Source of the DNA: Nocardia anocheti
Lineage (GTDB): Bacteria; Actinomycetota; Actinomycetes; Mycobacteriales; Mycobacteriaceae
Direction of reading: 5' to 3'
Assembly: GCF_029675105.1 (NCBI RefSeq)
Contig: NZ_JAQQFV010000002.1
Location: 682,001 to 746,000 of the forward strand
DNA: 64,000 bases
Shown piece after piece: positions 8,674 to 17,490 of the stretch. The first letter of the stretch is position 1. Each line of letters starts with the position of its first letter. Below the pieces are notes generated by a model, which saw only the letters and a list, made by a program, of their open reading frames with translations, was not told where the DNA came from and ran no database searches. The position numbers were made by a program, and so were the translations under genes.

Positions 8674-9246
8674 ATGAGTTCCGGCACCGAATCGACCCGG
8701 ACCGACACGGTGGTCGCCGCCCTCTTCGACACCGCGATCGGACTGTGCGCGATCGCCTGGCGCGGCGACACCGTCGTCCGATTCCAGCTGCCCGAGGCGA
8801 GCGAGGAGGAGACGCTGGCCCGGATCACCCGGCCGTTCGGCGGCACGCCGGTGACCGAGGGCGAGCCGGGACCGGTGGTCACCGCGGCCATCACGGGGGC
8901 CAGGGCGCATCTCGACGGCGAGATCGACCCGCTGCGCTGGATCGACGTCGACCTGGTCGGCGTGCCGGAATTCCATCGCGCCGTCTACGCGGTGACCCGC
9001 GACATCGACCCCGGCCGCACCCTCAGCTACGGCGATATCGCCACCCGCCTCGGCGCGCCCGGCTCGGCCCAGGCCGTCGGGCAGGCGCTCGGGCGCAATC
9101 CGATTCCGCTGATCATCCCCTGCCACCGGGTGCTGGCCGCCGATCACGCGCTGCACGGGTTCTCGGCGCCGGGCGGGATCGGTACCAAGGCCCGGCTGCT
9201 CGAGATCGAGCGGACGCCGGGGTTCGGCGAGCCGATGCTGTTCTGA
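8674..9246 (+). CDS. ogt: Methylated-DNA-protein cysteine methyltransferase (Ogt/MGMT)
   Basis: 190 residues. A suicide repair enzyme that removes alkyl groups from O6-guanine onto the active cysteine C150 in IPCHRVL. Family helix-turn-helix features are present (LSYGDIATRLGAPGSAQAVGQA, with ARG/RNP-type GRNPIPL just before the active site). The glycine-rich loop after the cysteine reads GFSAPGGIGTK rather than the more usual GYGGG-type loop, within family variation. The ATG at 8674 is chosen because the preceding 55 in-frame residues have no similarity and overlap the upstream gene. Confidence 0.92.
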   Translation: MSSGTESTRTDTVVAALFDTAIGLCAIAWRGDTVVRFQLPEASEEETLARITRPFGGTPVTEGEPGPVVTAAITGARAHLDGEIDPLRWIDVDLVGVPEFHRAVYAVTRDIDPGRTLSYGDIATRLGAPGSAQAVGQALGRNPIPLIIPCHRVLAADHALHGFSAPGGIGTKARLLEIERTPGFGEPMLF

Positions 9247-9330
9247 GCAGATTCCGGGAAACCCGCTCCGACCAGGGCCGCACCGGATCGCGTACGGTCG
9301 GGGGGCGCCCAGGAATCGAGAGGAACCAGC

Positions 9331-10149
9331 ATGCAGACAGTGACGTCGGCCGATGGCACGACGATCGCCTACGACCGGGTCGGGGAGGGCACCGCGGGGA
9401 CGGTGATCCTGCTCGGCGGGGCGTTCAGTTACCGGGAGTTCCCGGCCATGGTCGAACTGGCGCGGACGCTGTCCAGCGACTACGACCTGACGGTGCTCAA
9501 TGTGGACCGGCGCGGGCGCGGCGACAGCGCCGACTCGCCCGGGGTGTACGACGTGGCCAACGAGATCGCCGACATCGCGGCGCTGGTCGAGGCCGCCGGT
9601 GGGCAGGCGGCGCTGTTCGGGTGGTCCTCCGGCGCGGTGCTGGCGCTGCTGGCCGCGCAGCAGGTGCCGGGCGTGACCGCCGTGGTGGCGTTCGAGCCGC
9701 CGTTCATCGTGGACCCGAAAGACCATGTGCCGCCCAAGGATCTGGCCGACAAGCTGCACCCGATGATCGCGGCGGGCAAGCGCGGCAAGACCGTGCGCTA
9801 CTACATGACCAAGGCCATGGGCATGCCGTGGCTGATGGTCGGGGTCATGCGGCTCACACCGTTCTGGAAGAAGCTGACGGCCACCGCGAACTCCACGGCG
9901 CACGATTGGGCGGTGATGCGGCCGTACATGCGCGGTGCGCGGCCGACCAAGGCCGACTGGGCCGGGGTGCGCGTCCCCGTGCTGGTGCTCGCCGGTGACC
10001 GCACCGCGCCGATGCTCACCAAGGGGGCCAAGGCCGTCGCCGAAGTGCTGCCGAAGGCGGAGTTCGCCGAGCTGCCCGGGGTGAGCCACGATCCGAAGAT
10101 CGCCGTCCTCGCGCCCGCCGTGGGCGCATTCCTCACGCGCGCGAAGTAG
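9331..10149 (+). CDS. Alpha/beta hydrolase
   Basis: 272 residues from an ATG preceded by GAGAGGAA. The nucleophile elbow is GWSSG (S99), VLVLAGDRTAP gives the acid strand and GVSHDP the catalytic histidine. The lid region (about 130-200) is short. The family is broad (esterases, haloperoxidase-like and others) and the substrate is unknown. It is convergent with the lipoprotein gene. Confidence 0.85.
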   Translation: MQTVTSADGTTIAYDRVGEGTAGTVILLGGAFSYREFPAMVELARTLSSDYDLTVLNVDRRGRGDSADSPGVYDVANEIADIAALVEAAGGQAALFGWSSGAVLALLAAQQVPGVTAVVAFEPPFIVDPKDHVPPKDLADKLHPMIAAGKRGKTVRYYMTKAMGMPWLMVGVMRLTPFWKKLTATANSTAHDWAVMRPYMRGARPTKADWAGVRVPVLVLAGDRTAPMLTKGAKAVAEVLPKAEFAELPGVSHDPKIAVLAPAVGAFLTRAK

Positions 10150-10158
10150 CTCGGCCCC

Positions 10159-10452
10159 TCAGGGCGGGGGCGGGTGATCGCGGTAGAACTGACAGGGATC
10201 GCCGTCGAGGTAGCCGTCCATGCAGGCGAAGTAGGTCTGCACGCAGGCGTTGCTGGTACAGCCGAGGGTGTAGAGCATGCCCCGGATGCGCTCGTTGCGC
10301 TGCTGGGCGGGGGCGAGGGTCTGCGCGGGCGGCAGCGCCGTACTCACCGGTGACACGCTCGGCGACGGAGTGGGCGGCGCGTCGGCGGCCGGGGCGCACC
10401 CCGCCGCGACACCGACCGCGAGCAACGCCAGCGCGAGACCACGCATCGCCAT
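10159..10452 (-). CDS. Small secreted lipoprotein, cysteine-rich
   Basis: 97 residues. A signal peptide (MAMRGLALALLAVGVAAGC) ends in a lipobox with the modified cysteine at C19. Then come a proline/serine/threonine linker (about 25-45) and a compact C-terminal part with four cysteines (LGCTSNACV, FACMDG, DPCQFY), probably two disulfides. No family recognised. The ATG at 10452 is preceded by GGAGGTGAC-like bases (about 10457-10463), a good ribosome site. Confidence 0.75.
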   Translation of the reverse strand: MAMRGLALALLAVGVAAGCAPAADAPPTPSPSVSPVSTALPPAQTLAPAQQRNERIRGMLYTLGCTSNACVQTYFACMDGYLDGDPCQFYRDHPPPP

Positions 10453-10688
10453 CAGTCACCTCCGTCCGCCGACCAGCTCCGACGGTACTCCCCTCGCTGC
10501 GCCTCGTGCGGTCGCGGTCGTCCTGATCCGGACATCCTTCGTGAAGCACGCGAATCGTGGAAATCGCAGGTCAAGGCGCTACTCGCCATGACCAGCGCGG
10601 ATACCGATGTACCTCGGAGCTGCCGCGTCGGCCCGCTACCTCCGGACAAGATCAGTGCCCCCGATCGGGGGCTCTGTCGCGGGGACCG
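10453..10688. other. Intergenic stretch, no supported gene
   Basis: About 235 bp between the two minus-strand secreted-protein genes. It must hold the promoter of the lipoprotein gene. A 65-codon minus-strand frame at 10452-10649 has no ribosome site, no hydrophobic segment and no recognisable domain, and is not called. Confidence 0.5.
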
Positions 10689-11741
10689 TCAGTCCTCGCA
10701 GGGGCAGTCCGGCAGCTGGGGCAGGGCGACCCGCGGGAGGTCGACCTGGGGCAGGGGGATCACCGGCAGGGGCGGGAGTTCCGGGCAAGGCATGTTCGCC
10801 AGCTGGTCGTCGACCAGAGCCTCGAGCGGGTCGGCCGGGCTGGCCGGAGCGTTCGGGTCGCCCTGGAAGGCGGTCGCGCCGACGACACTGCCGATGACAC
10901 CGCCACCCACCGCGCCTACGGCGGCGGCCGGGACACCGGCGAGCGCGGCACCACCGGCGGCGCCGACGCCAGCGCCGATGAGCGCACCGGCACCGGCGGC
11001 ACCCGCGCCCGCCGCGAGGATCAGCGGCGATTCGGCGAACCAGACCGCCGGGAAGGTCGTCACGGCGAAGGGCCCGGTCGCGGCGGCCGCCAGCGCGGCG
11101 ACACCGGCGGTCGCGGCGGTCGAACCCGCCACCCCGACACCGAAGCCGATGGCCGTACCGACCACAGCACCGGCGGCACCACCGACCACACCACCCGCTA
11201 CCGCGGCGGGCACGCCCACCACCGTGGCGCCGAGCAGCGCGCCGCCGACGGTGGCCGCGGCGATCTTGTCCGAGCGGCTCGGGTTGATGCCGATCGAGCG
11301 GCCCTGGGTGGCGATCGCGGCCTCGATATCGGCGGCGGTGGTGTTGACGGGGCCGAGCAGGTCCTCGGGCACCTCGTCCGGGACCGGGCGGGTGAAGTCA
11401 CCCACGCGCAGGGTGCGCGGCGGCGGGGCGATGGGCGCCACCAGCTCGACCGCCTCGGGCAGGTGCAGGTCCTCGAGGACGACCGGCGGGGCGGGCGCGG
11501 TGTACTCGGGCACCGGGCGCGACTCGGGACGCAGCCGGTCGAGCGTGTCGGGACCGTCGAAGGCGCCCAGCTCGGAACGGCCCTCCTCGGCCGGTTCGGA
11601 GACGCCCGGCTGCACCGGCGTATCGGTGACACCCGGCTGCACCGGCACCGCGACCGCGATGCCCGCGCAGGCCACCGCCAACGCCATGGGCAACACCCCG
11701 GCCATCGGGCGGGCGAGACGCCGCGCCGTCGAGTAGTTCAC
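10689..11741 (-). CDS. Secreted or anchored Gly/Ala-zipper protein
   Basis: About 350 residues from a GTG at 11741. The N-terminus after basic residues (RRLARP) has a hydrophobic stretch MAGVLPMALAVACAGIAVA that looks like a signal peptide. Residues about 25-150 are proline-rich. The middle (about 160-290) is a long run of glycine-zipper helices (GVVGGAAGAVVG, GAAGAGALIGAG) able to insert in membranes or pack tightly. The end has a cysteine pair (LPDCPCED) and proline-leucine repeats. No family recognised; glycine-zipper secreted proteins are common in Nocardia. The start is uncertain: the frame is open to 11873. Confidence 0.65.
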   Translation of the reverse strand: MNYSTARRLARPMAGVLPMALAVACAGIAVAVPVQPGVTDTPVQPGVSEPAEEGRSELGAFDGPDTLDRLRPESRPVPEYTAPAPPVVLEDLHLPEAVELVAPIAPPPRTLRVGDFTRPVPDEVPEDLLGPVNTTAADIEAAIATQGRSIGINPSRSDKIAAATVGGALLGATVVGVPAAVAGGVVGGAAGAVVGTAIGFGVGVAGSTAATAGVAALAAAATGPFAVTTFPAVWFAESPLILAAGAGAAGAGALIGAGVGAAGGAALAGVPAAAVGAVGGGVIGSVVGATAFQGDPNAPASPADPLEALVDDQLANMPCPELPPLPVIPLPQVDLPRVALPQLPDCPCED

Positions 11742-11910
11742 ATCATCTGACCGACGGATCACGCCGAACACCCACTCACACACTCTTCGGAAAACGGCAC
11801 GTCCCCGCGTACCGCGCAGCGACGATAGCGTTTGCCGCGAGGCTGCCCCAAATCGATAGCGAGTCGACATCACCCGCGCGTGTCGGCCGTGAACTGGGGT
11901 GATGCGGAAA

Positions 11911-11951
11911 CGCCACAGCCCCTCACCCGATAGCGGGGAGGGGCTGTGGCG
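11911..11951 (-). terminator. Terminator hairpin of purA
   Basis: Perfect 14-bp arms CGCCACAGCCCCTC (11911-11924) and its complement (11938-11951), about 10 bp after the purA stop. The minus strand then runs into TTTCC. The short T tract makes it a strong hairpin but an average intrinsic terminator. Confidence 0.75.
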
Positions 11952-11960
11952 ACGCGGGAA

Positions 11961-13283
<1,323 letters not shown>

Positions 13284-13428
13284 TCAGCACTGCAGCTACC
13301 TGCCGTAATGAGGCGGTGGCCGGAGACACAGTCTAGCCATCGGCTACGGTTACCTGTCGGCAGGGGGTTTTGCCACGTGTTCGAGGGGCGACGCGCAGTC
13401 GTCCGGATCGAGGAGGGTGTACCGCGGT

Positions 13429-14088
13429 TTGAGTACCCACGTTCTCCGATGCGGAGACATCCCGGTCCCCATCGCCCTCGCCGCACTGCCCACCACGCAG
13501 ACCGATCGCATCCCCGACACCGCCGTGATCGACGAGTTGCTGCCCGTGCTGGCCGCCGACAGCCTGCCCCGGCTGATCGTGCTGGGCGATGACGCCGCGC
13601 TGGCCGCCGTGCTCACCCATCTGATGCGCACCGAGCGCCTGCACGTCGAGGTCGGCTACGTGCCGGTCGAGACCACCTACGCCTCGCGGGTCTACCAGAC
13701 CGCCACCGGCAACGCCGCCGCCAAGATCGCCATCGAGGGCCGCGCGATCGAGACCCCGCTGATCCGCGACGACACCGGCACCGTGCTGGTGGGGCGCGCG
13801 AGCATCACCGGTCTCGAGGGCGCCAAGCTCGAGGGCGAGGCCTATGTCGACGACACGCTGCTGTTCTCCGGCATCGTCACCACCATGCTGATCTCGCCCA
13901 CGATGACCATGCCCGGCGTGCGCGCCCGCGTCCGCAAGGGCATGCGTAAGCGCACCTGGGTGTCGGGGCGGGCCGCGCAGCTCGGGACGCCGGGCGCGAT
14001 CGTCACCCGCGACGGTGTCACCACCGACCGCAAGGTCCCCCGCTCCACCTTCTATCGCTTCGAACGACCCTGGTTGCTGGTGAGATGA
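13429..14088 (+). CDS. Conserved hypothetical protein (Rv0358-like)
   Basis: 219 residues from a TTG at 13429. AGGAGGG at 13411-13417 is 11 bp upstream; an in-frame GTG at 13417 overlaps that site and is unlikely. There are no membrane segments or signal peptide. The sequence has an alpha/beta look with LPRLIVLGDDAALAAV (about 48-63) and a basic end (RVRKGMRKRTWVSGR). Domain unknown. Its stop overlaps the start of the M50 protease gene (ATGA), so they are coupled, as are Rv0358-Rv0359. Confidence 0.85.
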   Translation: MSTHVLRCGDIPVPIALAALPTTQTDRIPDTAVIDELLPVLAADSLPRLIVLGDDAALAAVLTHLMRTERLHVEVGYVPVETTYASRVYQTATGNAAAKIAIEGRAIETPLIRDDTGTVLVGRASITGLEGAKLEGEAYVDDTLLFSGIVTTMLISPTMTMPGVRARVRKGMRKRTWVSGRAAQLGTPGAIVTRDGVTTDRKVPRSTFYRFERPWLLVR

Positions 14089-14870
14089 CGTATTCCTTCA
14101 CGCCGCGGCGTTCCGGCCACAACGCCGTGCGGCCGAGCCCGGTCTTCCTGCTCATCGTGTTGATCACGGTGCTCGGCGGCGCGCTGGCCTGGGACGCCGA
14201 CGTGGAGTCGGTGCGCGCCAAGATCGGCGTGTTCGTGCTGGTGGTGTTCGGCTGGATCATCAGTCTGTGCCTGCACGAGTTCGCGCACGCGTATGTGGCC
14301 TGGCGCGCGGGCGACCACCAGGTGGAGGTGCGCGGCTATCTCACCCTGAACCCGCTCAAGTACAGCCATCCGGTGCTCTCGATCGGTCTGCCGCTGGTGT
14401 TCATCGCGCTCGGCGGCATCGGTCTGCCCGGTGGCGCCGTGTATGTCGACACCACCGGTTTCAAGGCGTCGATCCAGCGGTTGGTGAGCGCGGTCGGCCC
14501 GTTCTCCAACGCGCTGTGCGCGATCGTCCTGCTGGTCGTGATCCGCGCGTTCGGCTCGCCGGTGGAGCACGAGGCGTTCTGGTACGGACTCAGTTTCCTG
14601 GCGTTCCTGCAGATCACGGCGTTCCTGCTGAACATCCTGCCGGTGCCGGGCCTGGACGGGTACGGCATCATCGAGCCCTCGCTGAGCTACCAGACCCGAC
14701 GCTCGCTCGACCAGATCAAGCCCTTCGGGATGCTGATCCTGTTCGCGTTCATCTTCTTCACCCCGTTGAGCCGTGTGTTCTTCGACGCGGTGTACGCATT
14801 GTTCGAGTTCTCCGGGGTACCTGACTGGTGGGCTTCCAACGGGAGCTACCTCACCCGATTCTGGAGATGA
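14085..14870 (+). CDS. M50-family site-2-type membrane protease (Rv0359-like)
   Basis: 261 residues with about five membrane helices. Zinc site HEFAH (H64, E65, H68) lies in the second helix and the third ligand D191 in NILPVPGLDGYG. No PDZ domain is present, so it belongs to the compact rhomboid-like/Rv0359 group. Such enzymes cleave membrane-bound substrates, often anti-sigma factors; the substrate here is unknown. It overlaps both neighbours by 4 bp (ATGA at 14085 and at 14867), forming a three-gene operon with the upstream unknown protein and the glycosyltransferase. Confidence 0.9.
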   Translation: MTYSFTPRRSGHNAVRPSPVFLLIVLITVLGGALAWDADVESVRAKIGVFVLVVFGWIISLCLHEFAHAYVAWRAGDHQVEVRGYLTLNPLKYSHPVLSIGLPLVFIALGGIGLPGGAVYVDTTGFKASIQRLVSAVGPFSNALCAIVLLVVIRAFGSPVEHEAFWYGLSFLAFLQITAFLLNILPVPGLDGYGIIEPSLSYQTRRSLDQIKPFGMLILFAFIFFTPLSRVFFDAVYALFEFSGVPDWWASNGSYLTRFWR

Positions 14871-15727
14871 ACGGAAACGACATGAGCTCCACCGCTGTGC
14901 TGTCGGTCATCATTCCCACGCTCGACGAGGCGTCCTGCATCTCGGCCTGCCTGGAACGGCTGGTCGGCCAGGACGCGATCGATCAGATCGTCGTCGTCGA
15001 CAACGGCAGCACGGACGGCACCCGCGAGATCGTCGACACGCTGGCGCGTCGGCATCCGAAGATCGAGCTGGTCGACGAGCGCAATCCCGGTGTCGCCCAT
15101 GCCCGCAACGCCGGATTCGAGCAGGCGCGCGGTGACTACCTCGGCCGCATCGACGCCGACACGCTGGTCTCGCCCGACTGGGGCGCCACCGTCCGCGCGC
15201 ACCTCGACGAGCATCCGGACACCATGGCCGTCACCGGGATCAGCACCTATCACGATTCGCCGATCGGCTTCTTCCTCGCGGGCGCGATCGACGCCCAGCA
15301 CCGGCTCGGCATGATCCGCCACCAGCCGGTGGGCAATGTGCACGGCGCCAATATGGCGATCCGGCGCAGCGCCTGGCAGCAGGTGCAGCAGGTCACCACC
15401 ACCCGCCGCGACCTGCACGAAGACCTCGACCTCGCGCTGTGCCTGACCAAGGCGAAGCTGCGCATCGACCAGCTGCCCCGGCTGCGCGCGCAGATCTCGG
15501 CCCGCCGCAGGCAGACTCCGCCGCACGTCTGGTGGAAATACCAGCTGCGCGGTCTGCAGACCATCGCCAACCAGGGCTACCAGGTGGTGCCGTTCCACCG
15601 CGCGGTGATCACCGGCGCCTGGATCATGCACACTTCGCAGTGGCCGATCTACCGGATCTGGGACTTCGACCGCAAGCGCTTCTCGCTGACCCCGAATCGG
15701 CCGAGGGTCTCCCCCGTCGGCGACTGA
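14867..15727 (+). CDS. Family 2 glycosyltransferase
   Basis: 286 residues. The N-terminal GT-A domain has VIIPTLDEA, VVVDNGSTDGT and the metal-binding DAD (D96-D98 in RIDADT), then a GNVHGANMAIRR acceptor region and HEDLDLAL (about 183-190) corresponding to the catalytic ED motif. No clear membrane helix, so probably peripheral. Sugar donor and acceptor are unknown. Start at 14867 (ATGA coupling with the protease) or at 14882 (MSSTAV) are both possible. Confidence 0.88.
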   Translation: MNGNDMSSTAVLSVIIPTLDEASCISACLERLVGQDAIDQIVVVDNGSTDGTREIVDTLARRHPKIELVDERNPGVAHARNAGFEQARGDYLGRIDADTLVSPDWGATVRAHLDEHPDTMAVTGISTYHDSPIGFFLAGAIDAQHRLGMIRHQPVGNVHGANMAIRRSAWQQVQQVTTTRRDLHEDLDLALCLTKAKLRIDQLPRLRAQISARRRQTPPHVWWKYQLRGLQTIANQGYQVVPFHRAVITGAWIMHTSQWPIYRIWDFDRKRFSLTPNRPRVSPVGD

Positions 15728-15731
15728 GCGC

Positions 15732-16910
15732 TCACTCCTCCGGCGTCACATACGGATTGGGCACGGTCGGCGGCAGCAGCGCGATCGCCGAGATCCGCTG
15801 CATCCCGCAGACCACCATCAGATCCACCACGATCGACCGGATCTGCGCGAACACCACGTGCGCCGACAGGCCCGCCCCCGCGACGAGTTCCGGGCGGGCG
15901 TTCTTGGCGACGCTGCGCAGCCCGCGCGTCGCCTCGGCCTGATCGGGCTGCTCGCCGGGATCGGCCAGCATCATCCGGCGCACCACGTCGGCGGCGTTGC
16001 CGAGTTGGTCGACCAGGTCGATCAGGCGCGGGTCGAGCACCTCGTCGTCGCGCACGAGGGTCAGCGAACGGCGCAGCAGCACGCGGGTGTTGCGGATGGC
16101 GTTGTCGAGGGGGTCGGCGGCGGAATGGATGCGCTCGAGGCGTTTGCGGGAGTTCCAGTACAGCGGCGAGATCCGGCTGATCTCGCGCCCGCCCTCCAGC
16201 GCCGAACGCAGCGCGTCGATCTGCTTCTGGGTGGCCCGCACGGCCGTGAGCGACTCGTGCACCTTGTCGGAGTTCTGCTCGAGCAGGCCGTCGGCGCAGG
16301 TGATCAGGGATTTGCTCATCACCGCGAGCACGTCGGCCGCGTGCTCGCGGGCGCGGCGCACCGGGTGCAGCGGGATGGCCGCGACCATCAGCACGCCGAC
16401 GAGTCCGCCGATCAGGGCGTCGATCATCCGGTCGGGCCCGGTGGCGTCGGACTGGTCGAGGGTGGCGATCAGCACCGCCGAACCGGCCGCCTGGATGGTG
16501 AGAATCGCGCCGCTGTCGAGGAATACGGCCACCGCCATTGCCCCGCCGACCACCAGCGCGACCTGCCAGACCCCGGTCCCGACCTGGGCGATGAACAGGT
16601 CACCGATGCCGATCCCCACCGCGACACCCACCACCAGCTCCGCCGAGCGGCGGATCCGCGCGCCGAAGGAGACACCGATCGACACCACCGCCGCGGTCGG
16701 CGCGAAGAACGGCTGCGTATGGCCGACGAGATTGTGCGCGACGAACCAGGCCAGCGACGCGCCGAGCGCGCACTGGATGATCGGGATCGCCGACAGCCGC
16801 AGGCGCACGACCGAGGCCCGCAGCCGGTCGACCGTGCTCGCCCTGGCCGCGGTGACCATGGGCGTCGCCGCGGCCACGACGGCCTTGGGATCGTGTACCC
16901 GAGGACGCAT
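15732..16910 (-). CDS. FUSC-type membrane protein (aromatic-acid-exporter-like)
   Basis: 392 residues. Six predicted membrane helices in the first half (about 40-185, in closely spaced pairs) match the FUSC half-module of AaeB/YccS proteins; the second half (about 190-350) is a soluble, mostly helical region, with a last hydrophobic stretch near the C-terminus (about 355-380). This layout equals the mycobacterial FUSC proteins. A transport role for small aromatic or lipid acids is inferred from the family. It follows the DUF3151 gene by 12 bp on the same strand and is probably co-transcribed. Confidence 0.85.
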   Translation of the reverse strand: MRPRVHDPKAVVAAATPMVTAARASTVDRLRASVVRLRLSAIPIIQCALGASLAWFVAHNLVGHTQPFFAPTAAVVSIGVSFGARIRRSAELVVGVAVGIGIGDLFIAQVGTGVWQVALVVGGAMAVAVFLDSGAILTIQAAGSAVLIATLDQSDATGPDRMIDALIGGLVGVLMVAAIPLHPVRRAREHAADVLAVMSKSLITCADGLLEQNSDKVHESLTAVRATQKQIDALRSALEGGREISRISPLYWNSRKRLERIHSAADPLDNAIRNTRVLLRRSLTLVRDDEVLDPRLIDLVDQLGNAADVVRRMMLADPGEQPDQAEATRGLRSVAKNARPELVAGAGLSAHVVFAQIRSIVVDLMVVCGMQRISAIALLPPTVPNPYVTPEE

Positions 16911-16922
16911 CCGCGGGGTCGG

Positions 16923-17357
16923 CTAGTCCAGGCCGAGCTCGGCCGCGGCGTGCGGGTCGCAGTCCTCGAGCAGGTCGAGGCAGCGCGCGTACTCCTCGGA
17001 CTCGCCGATGTTCTTGGCGGCCCTGGCCAGCGCGCCGACGCTGCGCAGGAAACCCTGGTTGGGCTCGTGGCTCCACGGCACCGGGCCGAAACCCTTCCAA
17101 CCGTTGCGACGCAACAGGTCCAGGCCGCGGTGGTAGCCGGTGCGGGCGAAGGCGTAGGCGGCGATGGTGTCGTAGTCGGCTTCGCCGCCGGAACGCTCCA
17201 GCGCCGCCTCCGCGAGTTTCGCCCACGCGATCGAGGCGGCCGGATGAGCGGCGGCGACCTCGACCGGGTCGGTACCGGCCGCGATGGCGTCTTCGGCGTC
17301 GATCAGTTCAGGGAGGAGCACTGGCTGGGGTCCGAGCAGGTCACCGAAGGAGGACAT
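16923..17357 (-). CDS. DUF3151 protein (Rv0360c-like)
   Basis: 144 residues from the ATG at 17357, preceded by a GAGTCC/AATGAGTCC region. The frame is open to 18182, but that part is antisense to the collagen-like gene and has no similarity. The sequence has conserved LLRRNGWKGFGPVPWSHEPN in the middle and CLDLLEDCDPHAAAELGL at the end, diagnostic of DUF3151. Function unknown; helical, cytoplasmic. It heads a two-gene unit with the FUSC protein and is divergent from the Rv0361-like gene, as in M. tuberculosis. Confidence 0.88.
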   Translation of the reverse strand: MSSFGDLLGPQPVLLPELIDAEDAIAAGTDPVEVAAAHPAASIAWAKLAEAALERSGGEADYDTIAAYAFARTGYHRGLDLLRRNGWKGFGPVPWSHEPNQGFLRSVGALARAAKNIGESEEYARCLDLLEDCDPHAAAELGLD

Positions 17358-17490
17358 GGACTCATTGTGCACCGCGCGTCCACCCGACGCCGCCCGGCCC
17401 GCCGCACGCGCGATCGGCGACGTCTCGCGTGCACGGCCCATTAGGCTGATCGGCGAGAGCGACGTTCGAGCCTGAGCGAGGGGTACAGAG

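Noticed and set aside
10452..10649. 65-codon minus-strand frame
   Set aside because: No ribosome site, no hydrophobic segment and no similarity; likely upstream non-coding sequence.
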